NCBI GenBank assembly: GCA_024233285.1
Contig: JACKPU010000001.1
Span: 682,001-746,000 of the forward strand
Origin: Opitutaceae bacterium
Lineage (GTDB): Bacteria; Verrucomicrobiota; Verrucomicrobiia; Opitutales; Opitutaceae
Direction: 5' to 3'
DNA: 64,000 nt
Positions 15,759 through 24,782 of the stretch are shown piece after piece (the stretch's first letter is position 1; every line of letters begins with the position of its first letter). The position numbers were made by a program, and so were the translations under genes. Under the pieces are notes generated by a model. That model saw only the letters and a program-made list of their open reading frames with translations. It was not told the origin of the DNA and made no database searches.

Positions 15759-16907
15759 ATGTCCCGTATCATCCGCGTCGAAATCGGCCGCTTCGATTAC
15801 GCCGTTGCCGGCGAGTTCAAGTTTTTCAAACCCGGCCCGGACGGCAAGGTCACGCGTCCGTCGGTGCTCGTGCGCTTGCTCGATGAAAACGGCGTGGAAG
15901 GCTGGGGCCAATCCGTGCCGGTGCCGTCGTGGACCTACGAGACTTCGGAAAGCGTGCTCACCACGCTCGAACTCTACCTTGCCGAACTGTTGATCGGGCG
16001 CGATCCCGCGGATTTTGCCGGCTTGCACGCGGCGATGAATACCGCGATTCGTCCCGCGTTTTCCGTCGGCCAACCGCTTTGCAAGGCCGCGCTTGATCTC
16101 GCCTGTCACGATCTCGCCGGCAAACAGCGCGGGGTGCCCGCGTGGCAATTGTTCGGCCCGGGGCGTCCCGCGCAAAAGGAGCTGCTGCTCAGTTGGACGG
16201 TGGCTTCGCCGAAAATGGAGACAGTGGAAAAGCAACTGGCCGAGGGCCGGGCGCGCGGCTACCGCAATTTCAACATCAAGGTCGGCGCGCCGCAGTCGGC
16301 TGATTACGATCTCGAACTCGCGCGCAAGGTCCGCGCCTTTGCGCCCGACGGCTTTCTGTGGGCGGATGCGAATACCGGTTACACGCCGGAGCAGGCGCTC
16401 GCCATCGCGCCCAAGCTGCGCGCCGCCGGTGTCGATGTGTTTGAATCGCCGCTGCCGCCGACGCAGATCCGCGGTTATCAGGCGCTCAAAAAGCAGGGTG
16501 CGCTGCCCGTGTTGATGGATGAAGGCATCCTCGCGCCGGAAGTGTCGGCCGAGTTCATCGCGCTCGACATGATGGATGGCATCGCGATGAAACCCGCGCG
16601 TAACGCCGGGCTCTGGCCGAGCGTGCAGATCGTCAATCAATTGCTGGATCGCGGCCTGATGGTGCTGGGCTCCGGTTTGACCGATCCCGATTTCTCGCTG
16701 GCCGGTGCGATGCAGCTCTTCGCGTGGAGCGGTCTCGCCAAACCCTGCGCGCTCAACGGTCCGCAGTTCCTCGCCGATTCGTTGTTGGGCAACGCGCTCA
16801 AACCGGCGGGCGACGTGCTGCCGTTGCCCACCGCGCCCGGCCTCGGCTTCACGCCCGATCCGCGCGCGTTGCAATGCCTCCGCACCGTGGCGCACGCCAA
16901 CGATTGA
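15759..16907 (+). CDS. Enolase-superfamily enzyme (mandelate racemase/muconate lactonizing type)
   Basis: A 382-residue protein with the capping domain then the barrel. Catalytic landmarks: NIKVG near residue 175 (Lys of the usual K-x-K, where the first Lys is replaced by Asn), metal ligands Asp in FLWADANTGY, Glu in VFESPLP and Asp/Glu in VLMDEG, and a late Lys in IAMKPAR. Superfamily members abstract a proton alpha to a carboxylate: sugar-acid dehydratases, racemases, cycloisomerases. Third gene after the oxidoreductase and isomerase genes, it fits a sugar-acid pathway. The exact reaction cannot be assigned. Confidence 0.82.
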   Translation: MSRIIRVEIGRFDYAVAGEFKFFKPGPDGKVTRPSVLVRLLDENGVEGWGQSVPVPSWTYETSESVLTTLELYLAELLIGRDPADFAGLHAAMNTAIRPAFSVGQPLCKAALDLACHDLAGKQRGVPAWQLFGPGRPAQKELLLSWTVASPKMETVEKQLAEGRARGYRNFNIKVGAPQSADYDLELARKVRAFAPDGFLWADANTGYTPEQALAIAPKLRAAGVDVFESPLPPTQIRGYQALKKQGALPVLMDEGILAPEVSAEFIALDMMDGIAMKPARNAGLWPSVQIVNQLLDRGLMVLGSGLTDPDFSLAGAMQLFAWSGLAKPCALNGPQFLADSLLGNALKPAGDVLPLPTAPGLGFTPDPRALQCLRTVAHAND

Positions 16908-16921
16908 AATTGGTTCATCCA

Positions 16922-16942
16922 GGCGGGATCGCTGAACCCGCC
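16922..16942. repeat. GGCGGG hairpin repeat between convergent genes
   Basis: GGCGGGATC, three bases, then GAACCCGCC, an imperfect member of the dispersed hairpin family, located in the 43-bp gap between two convergent genes, where it could serve as a bidirectional terminator. Confidence 0.65.
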
Positions 16943-16950
16943 AATGCGAC

Positions 16951-17862
16951 TCAATTTACCGTTTCGAACTTCGAGTAGTCGCAGCCGATGAACATGCCGT
17001 CGGGTGCGGTGAATTTTGCCCGGTGTTCCGCGCGCGGCACGATCTGCGTGGCCGCGCTGCGGTAGTGAAACTGCAGGGCGCGCCGGCGGCGGTTGGAACG
17101 GTTTGGCGGCGTCTCGTGCGGCAGCATGCCGTCAAAAATCATCAGGCCGCCCGGGGGCAGTTCGATCGGCAGGCCTTGCTGCGCATCGACTTCGCCCGTG
17201 GTGATTTCGCAATCGACCTTGGACCAGTAGTGCTCACGCGGCCCGGTGCGGTGGCCGCCGGGGATCACGTGCATGCAGCCGTTGTCGACCTTGGCTTCGT
17301 CGAGCGCGATCCATACGCCTGCCACCCCGTCGAAGCGGTTGACCGAAAAATACGCGAGGTCCTGATGCCACGGTTTCGCCGCTCCGATCCCGGCCGGCTT
17401 GCACAACGCCATGCTGGAGTAGGGGGCGTAATCCTCGCCGAGCATGGCGCCGAGCAGCGCACGCAGCTTCGGGTGCTTATGGGAGATATAGTCGTAGATT
17501 GGCAGCTCCATGTCGTAGGACTGGAACTTGCGAATGTTATCCGCGAGTTCGTCGAGCCGGTCCGGCCGGGCCACGTATTGGCTCTCCACTTGAAAATGGA
17601 AATCTGAAGTCTTGCTACGGAACAGCAGGCCGCCGCTGTTTTGGGAACCGCTTTTGCTCTTGGTGTGCACGTGCTCAGTCAGCGCTTCGTTGAAGGCATA
17701 CTTGTGCACCAGCTCATTGATGCCATTGGAGGCGGCTTTCACTTCCTCCGGCGTCAGCGCGTTGAGAAAGGCGAGGTAACCGTCCTCGCGGTAACGCGCG
17801 ATCATGTCGGCGTCCGGCTGCTCCGGCAGGGTGGGGTAAATATTGGGGGTCTTTGTGCTCAC
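16951..17862 (-). CDS. Phytanoyl-CoA dioxygenase (PhyH) family protein
   Basis: A 303-residue Fe(II)/2-oxoglutarate-dependent oxygenase. Iron ligands are visible: His-x-Asp in KPWHQDLAYFS near residue 158 and the distal His in DGMLPHETPPNRS near 248, followed by Arg in RRRALQFHYRS for 2-oxoglutarate. It begins MSTKTPNIYPTLPEQPDADMIARYREDGYLAF, a usual PhyH opening. Such enzymes hydroxylate small molecules, sugars or lipids. It diverges from an AraC regulator 71 bp away, which probably controls it. The substrate is unknown. Confidence 0.88.
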   Translation of the reverse strand: MSTKTPNIYPTLPEQPDADMIARYREDGYLAFLNALTPEEVKAASNGINELVHKYAFNEALTEHVHTKSKSGSQNSGGLLFRSKTSDFHFQVESQYVARPDRLDELADNIRKFQSYDMELPIYDYISHKHPKLRALLGAMLGEDYAPYSSMALCKPAGIGAAKPWHQDLAYFSVNRFDGVAGVWIALDEAKVDNGCMHVIPGGHRTGPREHYWSKVDCEITTGEVDAQQGLPIELPPGGLMIFDGMLPHETPPNRSNRRRRALQFHYRSAATQIVPRAEHRAKFTAPDGMFIGCDYSKFETVN

Positions 17863-17933
17863 AGCGCATATCTTAGCGAATCCCCGGTTCGTTTGTAATA
17901 GACGAATGAGGCTTAATTTTGCATTTATCGCGC

Positions 17934-18764
17934 ATGCCCCGGCACAACCTCATGTCGATCGTGGCGGACGGACAGGTTCGCCTGACGGCGCCGCTGGGCA
18001 TCGTGCGCTGTGAACCGATCTGGGAATTCAAGCCCTACGTGCTGGTCGATTACATCCTGTGGTGGATTCTCGATGGCGTCGGCCGGGCGTGGGTCGGCGG
18101 GCGCGAGTTCCCGCTCGGTCCCGGCACCTGCCTCTTGCTGTCGCCGGGCATGGCGTTGACGGCGTTGCACGATCCGAAGCGGCGCTTGCGCGTGTTCTAT
18201 GCGCATGCGGATTTTTTGGACCAACACGGACACAAGCTGTCGCCCGCTTCACTCGAATTGCCGCCGATTCCGGTGGTGTTGAACGATCTGGCCACCTTTG
18301 AACCACTGACCCGGCAAATCGTCGAGGGGCACAACCTCGGCACCGAGGCCGGTCGGTTGAAACGCGACCTGGCCCTGCGCCTGGCGCTCTTGCAAATCCA
18401 CGCCGCGGCCGAGGCGCGGCCCGCCCGCACGGATGACACCAAGCTCACTACCGCCCTGCTGGCGGTGCGCGAAAATCCCGGCGCCCTTTGGACCGTGCCG
18501 GAGATCGCGCAACGGGCCGGATTGTCGGTTTCACAAACCGCGCGGCGCGTTCGCGAACTGACCGGCCTGAGCCCGCAGGCCTTCGTCATCCGGGCGCGCA
18601 TCGAACGCGCCCGCCGCCTGATGGAGGAGTCGACGATGAGCCTGAAGCAAATCGCCGAATCGCTGGGTTACACCGACGTCTATTTCTTCCACCGCCAGTT
18701 CAAGTCGGTGGCTGGCGTGACACCGGGTCAGTGGCGAAAGCGCCAACCCGCGATCAAAACTTAG
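17934..18764 (+). CDS. AraC-family transcriptional regulator
   Basis: About 276 residues from ATG 17934 (MPRHNLMS); a TTG at 17919 and ATG at 17952 are alternatives. The N-terminal part is a cupin-like sensor (GGREFPLGPGTCLLLSPGMALTALHDPKRRLRVFYAHADF), the C-terminal part is the double HTH (VPEIAQRAGLSVSQTARRVRELTGLSPQAFVIRARIERARRLM, then LKQIAESLGYTDVYFFHRQFKSVAGVTPGQWRK). It is divergent from the PhyH gene, the usual setting for a ligand-responsive activator of its neighbour. The ligand is unknown, likely a sugar or the oxygenase substrate. Confidence 0.92.
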   Translation: MPRHNLMSIVADGQVRLTAPLGIVRCEPIWEFKPYVLVDYILWWILDGVGRAWVGGREFPLGPGTCLLLSPGMALTALHDPKRRLRVFYAHADFLDQHGHKLSPASLELPPIPVVLNDLATFEPLTRQIVEGHNLGTEAGRLKRDLALRLALLQIHAAAEARPARTDDTKLTTALLAVRENPGALWTVPEIAQRAGLSVSQTARRVRELTGLSPQAFVIRARIERARRLMEESTMSLKQIAESLGYTDVYFFHRQFKSVAGVTPGQWRKRQPAIKT

Positions 18765-18793
18765 CGGATTAATATTCTAATACTGATGAGCAA

Positions 18794-19105
18794 TCAGGCA
18801 TCAATGCGCCCGCTTATCTTTTGCACACCGAGGTCAATTGCTGCCTCAACGAGAATACGAAGCACAGGGTTACAGCCCTTAAAGATGATCTGATCGAGAA
18901 TAGTTTCACCATGTTGTTCCACTAAGCCTGCAATAAGAGCATTCATGAATGAACTGTTGGCGCTTCGCACTCCAGTGAAGTCGAGAGTGATTTGTGGGTA
19001 AATTGCTGTGTAGGGCTCGATCCGTGTGCGACGAAAATCAGCTGCGGCCCCGCCATCGGCAAGGTGCGCACCGAATTCCTGAGCTAGATGGAGTTCCATG
19101 TTCAC
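18794..19105 (-). CDS. STAS-like DUF4325 protein, partner of the HATPase gene
   Basis: A 103-residue protein. ITLDFTGVRSANSSFMNALIAGLVEQHG and CNPVLRILVEAAIDLG fit the DUF4325/STAS-like fold, related to anti-anti-sigma factors. Its start overlaps the stop of the upstream HATPase gene by 4 nt, so the two are translationally coupled and almost certainly act together. DNA here is AT-richer than its surroundings. No defined substrate or target is known for the pair. The Ser-Ser at the usual phospho-site position of STAS proteins (SANSSF) could be significant. Family assignment is moderate to good. Confidence 0.7.
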   Translation of the reverse strand: MNMELHLAQEFGAHLADGGAAADFRRTRIEPYTAIYPQITLDFTGVRSANSSFMNALIAGLVEQHGETILDQIIFKGCNPVLRILVEAAIDLGVQKISGRIDA

Positions 19106-20037
19106 GGACCAAACCTTGCCCGATTGTGTCTGGGACGCAAGAGTCCAGATGCTTGCTTTGCTTGGTCTAGCAGCTGCGCATAATCAAGAACCTGATCTTG
19201 GCGGAAAGTTAGTGCGACAAGCGTTCCCGGGTAAACGCCGCCGTCTGGCAGCACGCTACTAAGCGGCTGACTGTCACCGGGGTTTTGACGGACAACCCCG
19301 GTGCCGCTGACGATTAGCAGCCACGCGGAAGCTAGTTCTGCCATTCTAGCCGTTAATGTCAGGCCCACGCCTTCGTTGGTCGGACTCCCTTTGGATGAGA
19401 CTCGTGCTTCCAATGCCTTGAGAATGGCGGTGGTGTCATCAATTCCTTTAGCCCATGCTAGGTCAGCGCCAATAAAGCTGGAGAGAATGCCATTTCCATT
19501 ATCTGCGATGGCAAGCCGCACTAGTCCTTCACCTCTTCCAACCTGTGCTGCAACAAAGCCCTGTCCACCGCTGTGTTGGCGCACATTATTGGCCATCTCC
19601 GTGAGAACATACCACACCAAGTCGTAGGGTCCTGCCAATGGATGCCCATATTCATCTCCGCCAGGCGCTACACACAGCGCCATCTCACTGCCCATTTCAG
19701 TTACTCGATGATCAATGACCCGAACTGGCACAAAGCGTCCCTTTGCATCGTGTCGTATGAAAGATTCGGGCTGGGTGAAGTTGCAGGACCGTAGCAAGTC
19801 CATCCGCTGTAGATAACCGAGAATCGGGCAGACCTCTAGGCCGAGTGGATAAACCAGTAGCCCCTTATTACGCCAGAGATTGATTTGTGCAGTTAACGCT
19901 ACCAGCCCTGCTGGAGAAACACGGCGGAGTTCCGTGAAATCAATCTCAATCGCATCTCCTGAGCCAGCCTCTCCCATGTGGGCAATAAATGGCAGTAGAC
20001 CGTCTGCATTAATATTGGCTGGAAGTGAGAGGCGCAT
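19102..20037 (-). CDS. STAS-domain plus histidine-kinase-like ATPase (HATPase) protein
   Basis: A 311-residue protein. Residues 1 to about 85 resemble STAS (AIEIDFTELRRVSPAGLVALTAQINLWRN). From about 145 there is a GHKL ATPase: N box LTEMANNVRQHS, G1 box IADNGNGI, G2 box NEGVGLTLTARMAEL. No dimerisation/phosphoacceptor His box and no membrane segment are seen, so it is not a classical sensor kinase but resembles anti-sigma kinases of the SpoIIAB/RsbW kind, here carrying its own STAS domain. It is coupled to the DUF4325 gene downstream. The lower GC suggests transfer. Target and signal are unknown; a regulatory switch or a defence-type module are both possible. Confidence 0.72.
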   Translation of the reverse strand: MRLSLPANINADGLLPFIAHMGEAGSGDAIEIDFTELRRVSPAGLVALTAQINLWRNKGLLVYPLGLEVCPILGYLQRMDLLRSCNFTQPESFIRHDAKGRFVPVRVIDHRVTEMGSEMALCVAPGGDEYGHPLAGPYDLVWYVLTEMANNVRQHSGGQGFVAAQVGRGEGLVRLAIADNGNGILSSFIGADLAWAKGIDDTTAILKALEARVSSKGSPTNEGVGLTLTARMAELASAWLLIVSGTGVVRQNPGDSQPLSSVLPDGGVYPGTLVALTFRQDQVLDYAQLLDQAKQASGLLRPRHNRARFGP

Positions 20038-20103
20038 CGCTGGTTCATAGAATATATTTCTACATAGAAGGCGAGGCGTGCAGTTCGATTAGTGCACCGA
20101 ACG

Positions 20104-22539
20104 CTAATCGATAATCACCGACCACGCCGTGACGTCGGCGGTCGTGATGATCGGCAGTTTGCGCAGGGTGGATTCGCCCGGCCCGGCCCCGCGACCAGGC
20201 TCGGGGCAGGCGATCATGATGAAACCGGATTCGCCGGCGGGGCGGTGGAGTTGACCGGAGAGCGTGCGGGTCTTGGCGTTCCACTTCACGGCGCTGAGTT
20301 CGCGGCCGCCGCTTTGGTGGAAGCTGGTGCCGAGCGGCCAGGGGTGTGAACGTGGCTGGCGCAGCACGAGGAGCTTCACGGCGGGTCCATGGAAGCCGAT
20401 GTCGAGCATGCCGGCGGGCGATTCGAGCACCGGAAAACCGAAATCGCCGGGATGGCGGTAGGTGTCCGCCGGTTGCTCGGCGCGCGGCACGGTGCCAAGA
20501 AAATGGCCCGACCAAAATTCATAGGCCCAGAGTTGAGCCGACTTGGGCAATCCGAGCCGGGCAAACTCCACGCGAAAACGGCGCGCGAGATTCACGCCGG
20601 AGCCTTCCTCGACGGGCGGTTCGGTCCAGTTGAACAACGCGACGAGCGTCCACTCGTCCCAATCGGTTTTGACCGGCAGCGCCCACACGCAGGCGCCCTG
20701 CGGATCGGGTTCGGGCTGCGGCGGCTTGATCGGTTGCGCCTTGATCAGCGGCAGGTAGGGCAGGGTGCCGGTCGCGATGGGATCGAAGAGGTCAACCGGG
20801 CGGGCCGGCGTGTCGTTGGGCGGGAGCGAGGCGAGCAGCACCGACCAGCGGTCCTCCGCCAGCGCTTTTAGATCGTCGCCGATATCCACATGGCCGGCGC
20901 CCATGAACGTGGCGGTGGCGCGAATGCGGGCTTCCTCAATCGTGCCGGGACCGCCGACGACGAGGCAGGACGGTTGGAGCAAGGCCCAGTGATGTTTGAA
21001 CAGGTGGCAGGCGAACGAGGTGTAAACTTCGCGCAAGTGCCGCCAGCCGAGCCCGGCGTTGCCGGTGTCCATGTTGACGTAGTTGACCGAGGCGATGCCG
21101 GCGGCGGCATTGTCAGTCGCGGAGCAATCAATCATGTCGGCGTTGGCGCCGGTCGAATCGAGGGCGTCCTTGGCGATGCGGAAGGCGGTGCGCACGGCTT
21201 CGCGCGCGCGGGCGTTGACGAACTTTGGATCGTGCCGTTGACGCAGGGCTTTGTCGGTGACGACGCTGGCGAAATCCCACTTCACGAAACGCACGCCCTG
21301 TTCGGCGAGGCGGGTGAAGTTTTCTTTCAACCACTGTTGCGCGCCGGGATGCGAAACATCGAGCGCGTAGATCGGGCAGAACGGTTCCCAAAACCAGTTG
21401 TAGCTGCTGTGCGGTTTGCCGGCCGCATCGCGCAGGAGCCATTCGGGGTGTTCTTTCGCCACCGGATGCGTTTCGGCGATGCAGAGCACGCCGACCCAGA
21501 CGCCCAGATCGAAACCGTGATCGCGCAATTGCGCGCTCAGCCAACCGAGTCCGCGCGCAAAGCGTGCGTTGGTTTCAAAAAACGACGGCACGTTGTCCTG
21601 CTCCCAACCGAGATCGACCTGCAGGTAGCGCAGACCGAGTCGGTCGAGATGACGCGCTTTCGCAGCGCGGGCGGTGGCGACGACGCGCTCGTCGGTGACG
21701 GCGAGGCGATCGGGATACCAGCTGCACCAGTTGGCAAACGGCGCAGGCGCGGCGGGCAGTTTGTTGCGCGACTTGATGCGTTTGCCGTGACCATCGAGCA
21801 GCGACAATGGATCGCGGCCCGTCTCGATCACGAAGTCGCCGAGCGCGACCTCCTCGCCGGGTTCGAGCAGGTAGTCGCCGCCGTCAAAGCCGATGGTGAA
21901 TTCGCGAAAGGCGGGGGTGCGGCCGGTGACCGTGGGGGCCGCGGCTTTCGTTTTGGCCGAACCGCCGTCGACATTGTCCATGCCGTTGAAGTCGCCGCCG
22001 TCACCGGGAAACATGCGCGCGCTGAACTGCGGCAGCCAGCGATCAATCGTCTCAAAACCGAGCAACACGGCGCGGCGTTCGCCCGGGTGGTGAAACACCG
22101 TGACGGATTGGCTGACGAAGGCGCCGGTGCTGCCGTCGGTGGCCTTGAGCTGGTCGCTGCCCGTGGCCATTTGCCGCGGGGTGCGGACGCGGCCGAAGTA
22201 AGCATTCTGTTCGAGAATGCGCGTGTGCTCCGGCTGCGGCCCGAGTCCGAGCTTGCGGCTGGCGAACAGCACGACGTCGTTCAGCACGAGCGGTCGATTG
22301 CCGGTATGACGCAGCGCGTGGGTGAGGCGCAGCCGGTTCGCGGTTTCGCGCACGATGCGTTGGGTCAGCGACACATCCCGGCCGGTCCAGACGATCGTGC
22401 TGTGCTTGGCGGCGTCATCCCCGCCCGTGCAACGCACCGGGAGGTTGCGACCGTCAAGACGCAGGGCGGGCTTGCCGGGGCCGAGGATGAACGGAGCGGC
22501 CTCGAGGATGAGTTTTCCGGCTTGGATGAAAACGTGCAT
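20104..22539 (-). CDS. Alpha-galactosidase-like glycoside hydrolase (GH36 type)
   Basis: An 811-residue protein. An N-terminal beta-sandwich is followed by a TIM barrel beginning APFANWCSWYPD, with GLRYLQVDLGWEQDN, GVWVGVLCIAETHPVAKEHPEW and VRFVKWDFASV near residue 418; Asp in KWDF is the expected nucleophile of clan GH-D. A C-terminal beta domain ends the protein. GH36 enzymes release alpha-galactosyl or alpha-N-acetylgalactosaminyl groups. No signal peptide is seen. It lies next to an oxidoreductase gene on the same strand, separated by repeats. The family is confident at clan level; the sugar specificity is not. Confidence 0.82.
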   Translation of the reverse strand: MHVFIQAGKLILEAAPFILGPGKPALRLDGRNLPVRCTGGDDAAKHSTIVWTGRDVSLTQRIVRETANRLRLTHALRHTGNRPLVLNDVVLFASRKLGLGPQPEHTRILEQNAYFGRVRTPRQMATGSDQLKATDGSTGAFVSQSVTVFHHPGERRAVLLGFETIDRWLPQFSARMFPGDGGDFNGMDNVDGGSAKTKAAAPTVTGRTPAFREFTIGFDGGDYLLEPGEEVALGDFVIETGRDPLSLLDGHGKRIKSRNKLPAAPAPFANWCSWYPDRLAVTDERVVATARAAKARHLDRLGLRYLQVDLGWEQDNVPSFFETNARFARGLGWLSAQLRDHGFDLGVWVGVLCIAETHPVAKEHPEWLLRDAAGKPHSSYNWFWEPFCPIYALDVSHPGAQQWLKENFTRLAEQGVRFVKWDFASVVTDKALRQRHDPKFVNARAREAVRTAFRIAKDALDSTGANADMIDCSATDNAAAGIASVNYVNMDTGNAGLGWRHLREVYTSFACHLFKHHWALLQPSCLVVGGPGTIEEARIRATATFMGAGHVDIGDDLKALAEDRWSVLLASLPPNDTPARPVDLFDPIATGTLPYLPLIKAQPIKPPQPEPDPQGACVWALPVKTDWDEWTLVALFNWTEPPVEEGSGVNLARRFRVEFARLGLPKSAQLWAYEFWSGHFLGTVPRAEQPADTYRHPGDFGFPVLESPAGMLDIGFHGPAVKLLVLRQPRSHPWPLGTSFHQSGGRELSAVKWNAKTRTLSGQLHRPAGESGFIMIACPEPGRGAGPGESTLRKLPIITTADVTAWSVIID

Positions 22540-22551
22540 GGGGCGGAGAAC

Positions 22552-22678
22552 TGTAGGGCGGGGTCGCTGACCCCGCCAATGCGGACACCTAAAGATTATT
22601 GAAAGGCGGGATCAGGCGATCCCGCCCAACAACAAAAGAACGTGAGACTTTTTGCGGACGGGCGGGCCGCCCGCCCCT
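22552..22678. repeat. Cluster of three GGCGGG hairpin repeats
   Basis: In the gap between two leftward genes: GGCGGGGTC/GACCCCGCC at 22557-22577, GGCGGGATC/GATCCCGCC at 22605-22626, and a shorter GGCGGGC-type hairpin at about 22660-22677, ending in CCCCTAC. The outer ends again read GTAGGG and its complement. Confidence 0.75.
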
Positions 22679-22684
22679 ACCCAA

Positions 22685-23605
22685 TCACATCATCACTTCG
22701 CGGCCGTCGTTCGCGCGGCTTTCGTTGGCGGCCTCGATGAAGCGGATGAGCTCGATCGTCTCGGCCGCGGCAACGGGCGGCGTGCCGGTGCGGAAGAATT
22801 CGAGGATCGATTCGGCGAGACAGGTGAAGAAACCCTTGGTCTCGGCCTGCACGTTGATGAGCGCGGTGTTCTTTTCGAAATGCACGAGCCCGGTGTATTC
22901 GTAGTTGCCGGTGCGGTTGGTCTGCACCGTGCCGATGCGGCCGTCGGCCCAGATACCGGTGATGATGTCGTGATGGTCCAAGCCCACGCAGCGGACGCTG
23001 CGGCAACCGGTCCCCATGGTGGTGTAGAGCATTTCGACCGGGTGAATGCCATACCAGTAGAACCCGGGGTTGGTTTTCTCAAACGCCGCCGGACCGTGGA
23101 ACTGCGCGCCCTTGACGGTGGCGCGGGTCTCCGGTGTGACCACGCGGGTCAACGCGCCGGTGAAACGCAGCGAGGAGGAGGTGAAGATCGGGCAGCCGTG
23201 CTTGGCCGCGATCGCGAAGATCTCCTTGGCAACGGCGGTTGACAGCGCGAACGGCTTGTCCACGAACACCGGTTTGCCGGGACCGGCGGCGGCGATGCGC
23301 TTGAACTGTTCCAGATGGGTGCGTCCGTCGAGCGAGGTGTGGAGGATCGCGTCGCTGGCGGCGACCACCGCCTCGATCGAATCCATGATCTGCACGCCGT
23401 ATTTTTCGCGCAGGTCCTTGGTGTAGCCGGGCACGCGATCGATGCTCGACGGCAAATCGGGCGAACCGCCGGGGTAGGCCGCGACGACGCGGGCACCCTC
23501 GATGTGATGTTTCGCCTCCGGATTGTTAAACTCATCGCTGAAAACAATGACGTGTGAAGTGTCGAGGCCGACGAGGCCGAGTTTGAGTTCGGGGGTGCTG
23601 CTCAT
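22685..23605 (-). CDS. Gfo/Idh/MocA-family oxidoreductase (GLDTSH subgroup)
   Basis: A 306-residue protein. It begins LKLGLVGLDTSHVIVFSDEFN, with ARVVAAYPGGSPDLPSS, RVPGYTKDLREKYGV, SDAILHTSLDGRTHLEQF and PVFVDKPFALS (Lys in DKP). It is clearly the same subgroup as the protein at 61327-62247, sharing AAYPGGS, RVPG and the DGR-H pattern, and unlike the longer protein at 13698-14765. The subgroup often sits among polysaccharide genes in Verrucomicrobiota and Planctomycetota. Its substrate is unknown. It precedes the galactosidase gene on the same strand and may share its transcript. Confidence 0.88.
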   Translation of the reverse strand: MSSTPELKLGLVGLDTSHVIVFSDEFNNPEAKHHIEGARVVAAYPGGSPDLPSSIDRVPGYTKDLREKYGVQIMDSIEAVVAASDAILHTSLDGRTHLEQFKRIAAAGPGKPVFVDKPFALSTAVAKEIFAIAAKHGCPIFTSSSLRFTGALTRVVTPETRATVKGAQFHGPAAFEKTNPGFYWYGIHPVEMLYTTMGTGCRSVRCVGLDHHDIITGIWADGRIGTVQTNRTGNYEYTGLVHFEKNTALINVQAETKGFFTCLAESILEFFRTGTPPVAAAETIELIRFIEAANESRANDGREVMM

Positions 23606-23695
23606 GGATGGAAAATGATCGGGGTTGCGGCGTTATAGGGGAGCGTTGCGCGCCACCTCCAGCTTCGAGTGAATTATTACGGAGATATTTTCAAA

Positions 23696-23727
23696 TGGAG
23701 GGCGGGAACAGCGATCCCACCCTCCAT
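23696..23727. repeat. Degenerate GGCGGG hairpin repeat
   Basis: TGGAGGGCGGGAACAGCGAT followed by CCCACCCTCCA: a diverged copy with its outer ends changed to TGGAGGG/CCCTCCA. It lies in the 184-bp divergent gap between the oxidoreductase and asparaginase genes. Confidence 0.6.
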
Positions 23728-23789
23728 CAAACCGATTTATCTTTCAGTATTTTCATTCCCCCGACTTCGGGCACCATGAGCGTTCCACC

Positions 23790-24782
23790 ATGAGCACTGC
23801 CAAACCCTCGATTCGCTTGCTGGCCACGGGCGGCACCATTGCCGGCGCGCAAAACGCCGCCGGGGGTTACGCGGCGGCGGTCATGTCAGGCGATGAATTG
23901 CTGGCGGCGGTGCCGCAACTGGCGCATCTCGCGCAGATCTCTGCCGAACAGGTGGCGCGCATCGGCAGCCAGGACATGGATGAAACGGTCTGGCTCAAAC
24001 TCGCGACGCGCGCGCAGGCGGCGCTCGACGATCCGGCGGTCGCTGGCGTTGTGATTACGCATGGCACCGACACGATGGAGGAGACGGCTTATTTTCTGAA
24101 CCTGGTGCTGAAAACCGACAAACCGGTCGTGCTCGTGGGTGCGATGCGTCCGGCCACCGCCATCAGTCCTGATGGTCCGATGAATCTCTACAACGCTGTC
24201 GCCGTCGCGGCCGATCCCGCGACCAAGAATCGCGGCGTGCTCGTCGTCGCGAATGACGAGATCCATTTTGCGCGCGAGGTGGCTAAGACCAACACCACGC
24301 AGCTCGGCACGTTCAAGTCGCCCAACCGCGGGCTTGCCGGTCTCGTGAATCGTGGCCGCATTCATTTCTTCGGACCGACCGTGCGCCGGCACACTGCGGC
24401 GAGCGAATTCGCCCCGCTGACGGCTACTGCCCTCCCGCGCGTCGAAATCATCCATGCCTATGCCGGTTTGCGCCGCGACCTGATCGATGTGGCCGTGCAG
24501 CAGGGCGTGAGCGGCATCGTGATCGCGGGCGTCGGCGCGGGAAATTTGTCGTCAGTGGCGCTACAAGCCTGTGCGGAGGCCGCGCGCGCCGGCGTGGCAG
24601 TGGTGCGCAGCTCGCTTACCGGCGGCGGGGTGGTGGAGCGCAACATCGAGATCAAGGACGACGAACTCGGTTTGATCGTGGCCGAGGAACTGAATCCGCA
24701 GAAAGCCCGCGTGCTGCTCATGCTCGGCCTCACCCGCAGTAATGACGCGGCACAATTGCAGCGCTGGTTCCAAACCTATTGA
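23790..24782 (+). CDS. L-asparaginase
   Basis: A 330-residue enzyme converting asparagine to aspartate and ammonia. It starts RLLATGGTIAGAQNAAGGYAA with the first catalytic Thr, has VVITHGTDTMEETAYFL with the second Thr-Asp pair near residue 93, and a late SLTGGGVVERN. Length and motifs match bacterial type II-like asparaginases, but there is no signal peptide, so it is probably cytoplasmic. Its stop overlaps the ATG of the next gene by one base (TGATG), indicating translational coupling with that unknown protein. Confidence 0.92.
   Translation: MSTAKPSIRLLATGGTIAGAQNAAGGYAAAVMSGDELLAAVPQLAHLAQISAEQVARIGSQDMDETVWLKLATRAQAALDDPAVAGVVITHGTDTMEETAYFLNLVLKTDKPVVLVGAMRPATAISPDGPMNLYNAVAVAADPATKNRGVLVVANDEIHFAREVAKTNTTQLGTFKSPNRGLAGLVNRGRIHFFGPTVRRHTAASEFAPLTATALPRVEIIHAYAGLRRDLIDVAVQQGVSGIVIAGVGAGNLSSVALQACAEAARAGVAVVRSSLTGGGVVERNIEIKDDELGLIVAEELNPQKARVLLMLGLTRSNDAAQLQRWFQTY

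Noticed and set aside
20890..22602. 570-codon rightward frame opposite the GH36-like gene
   Set aside because: Shadow of the galactosidase frame; no recognisable domain.
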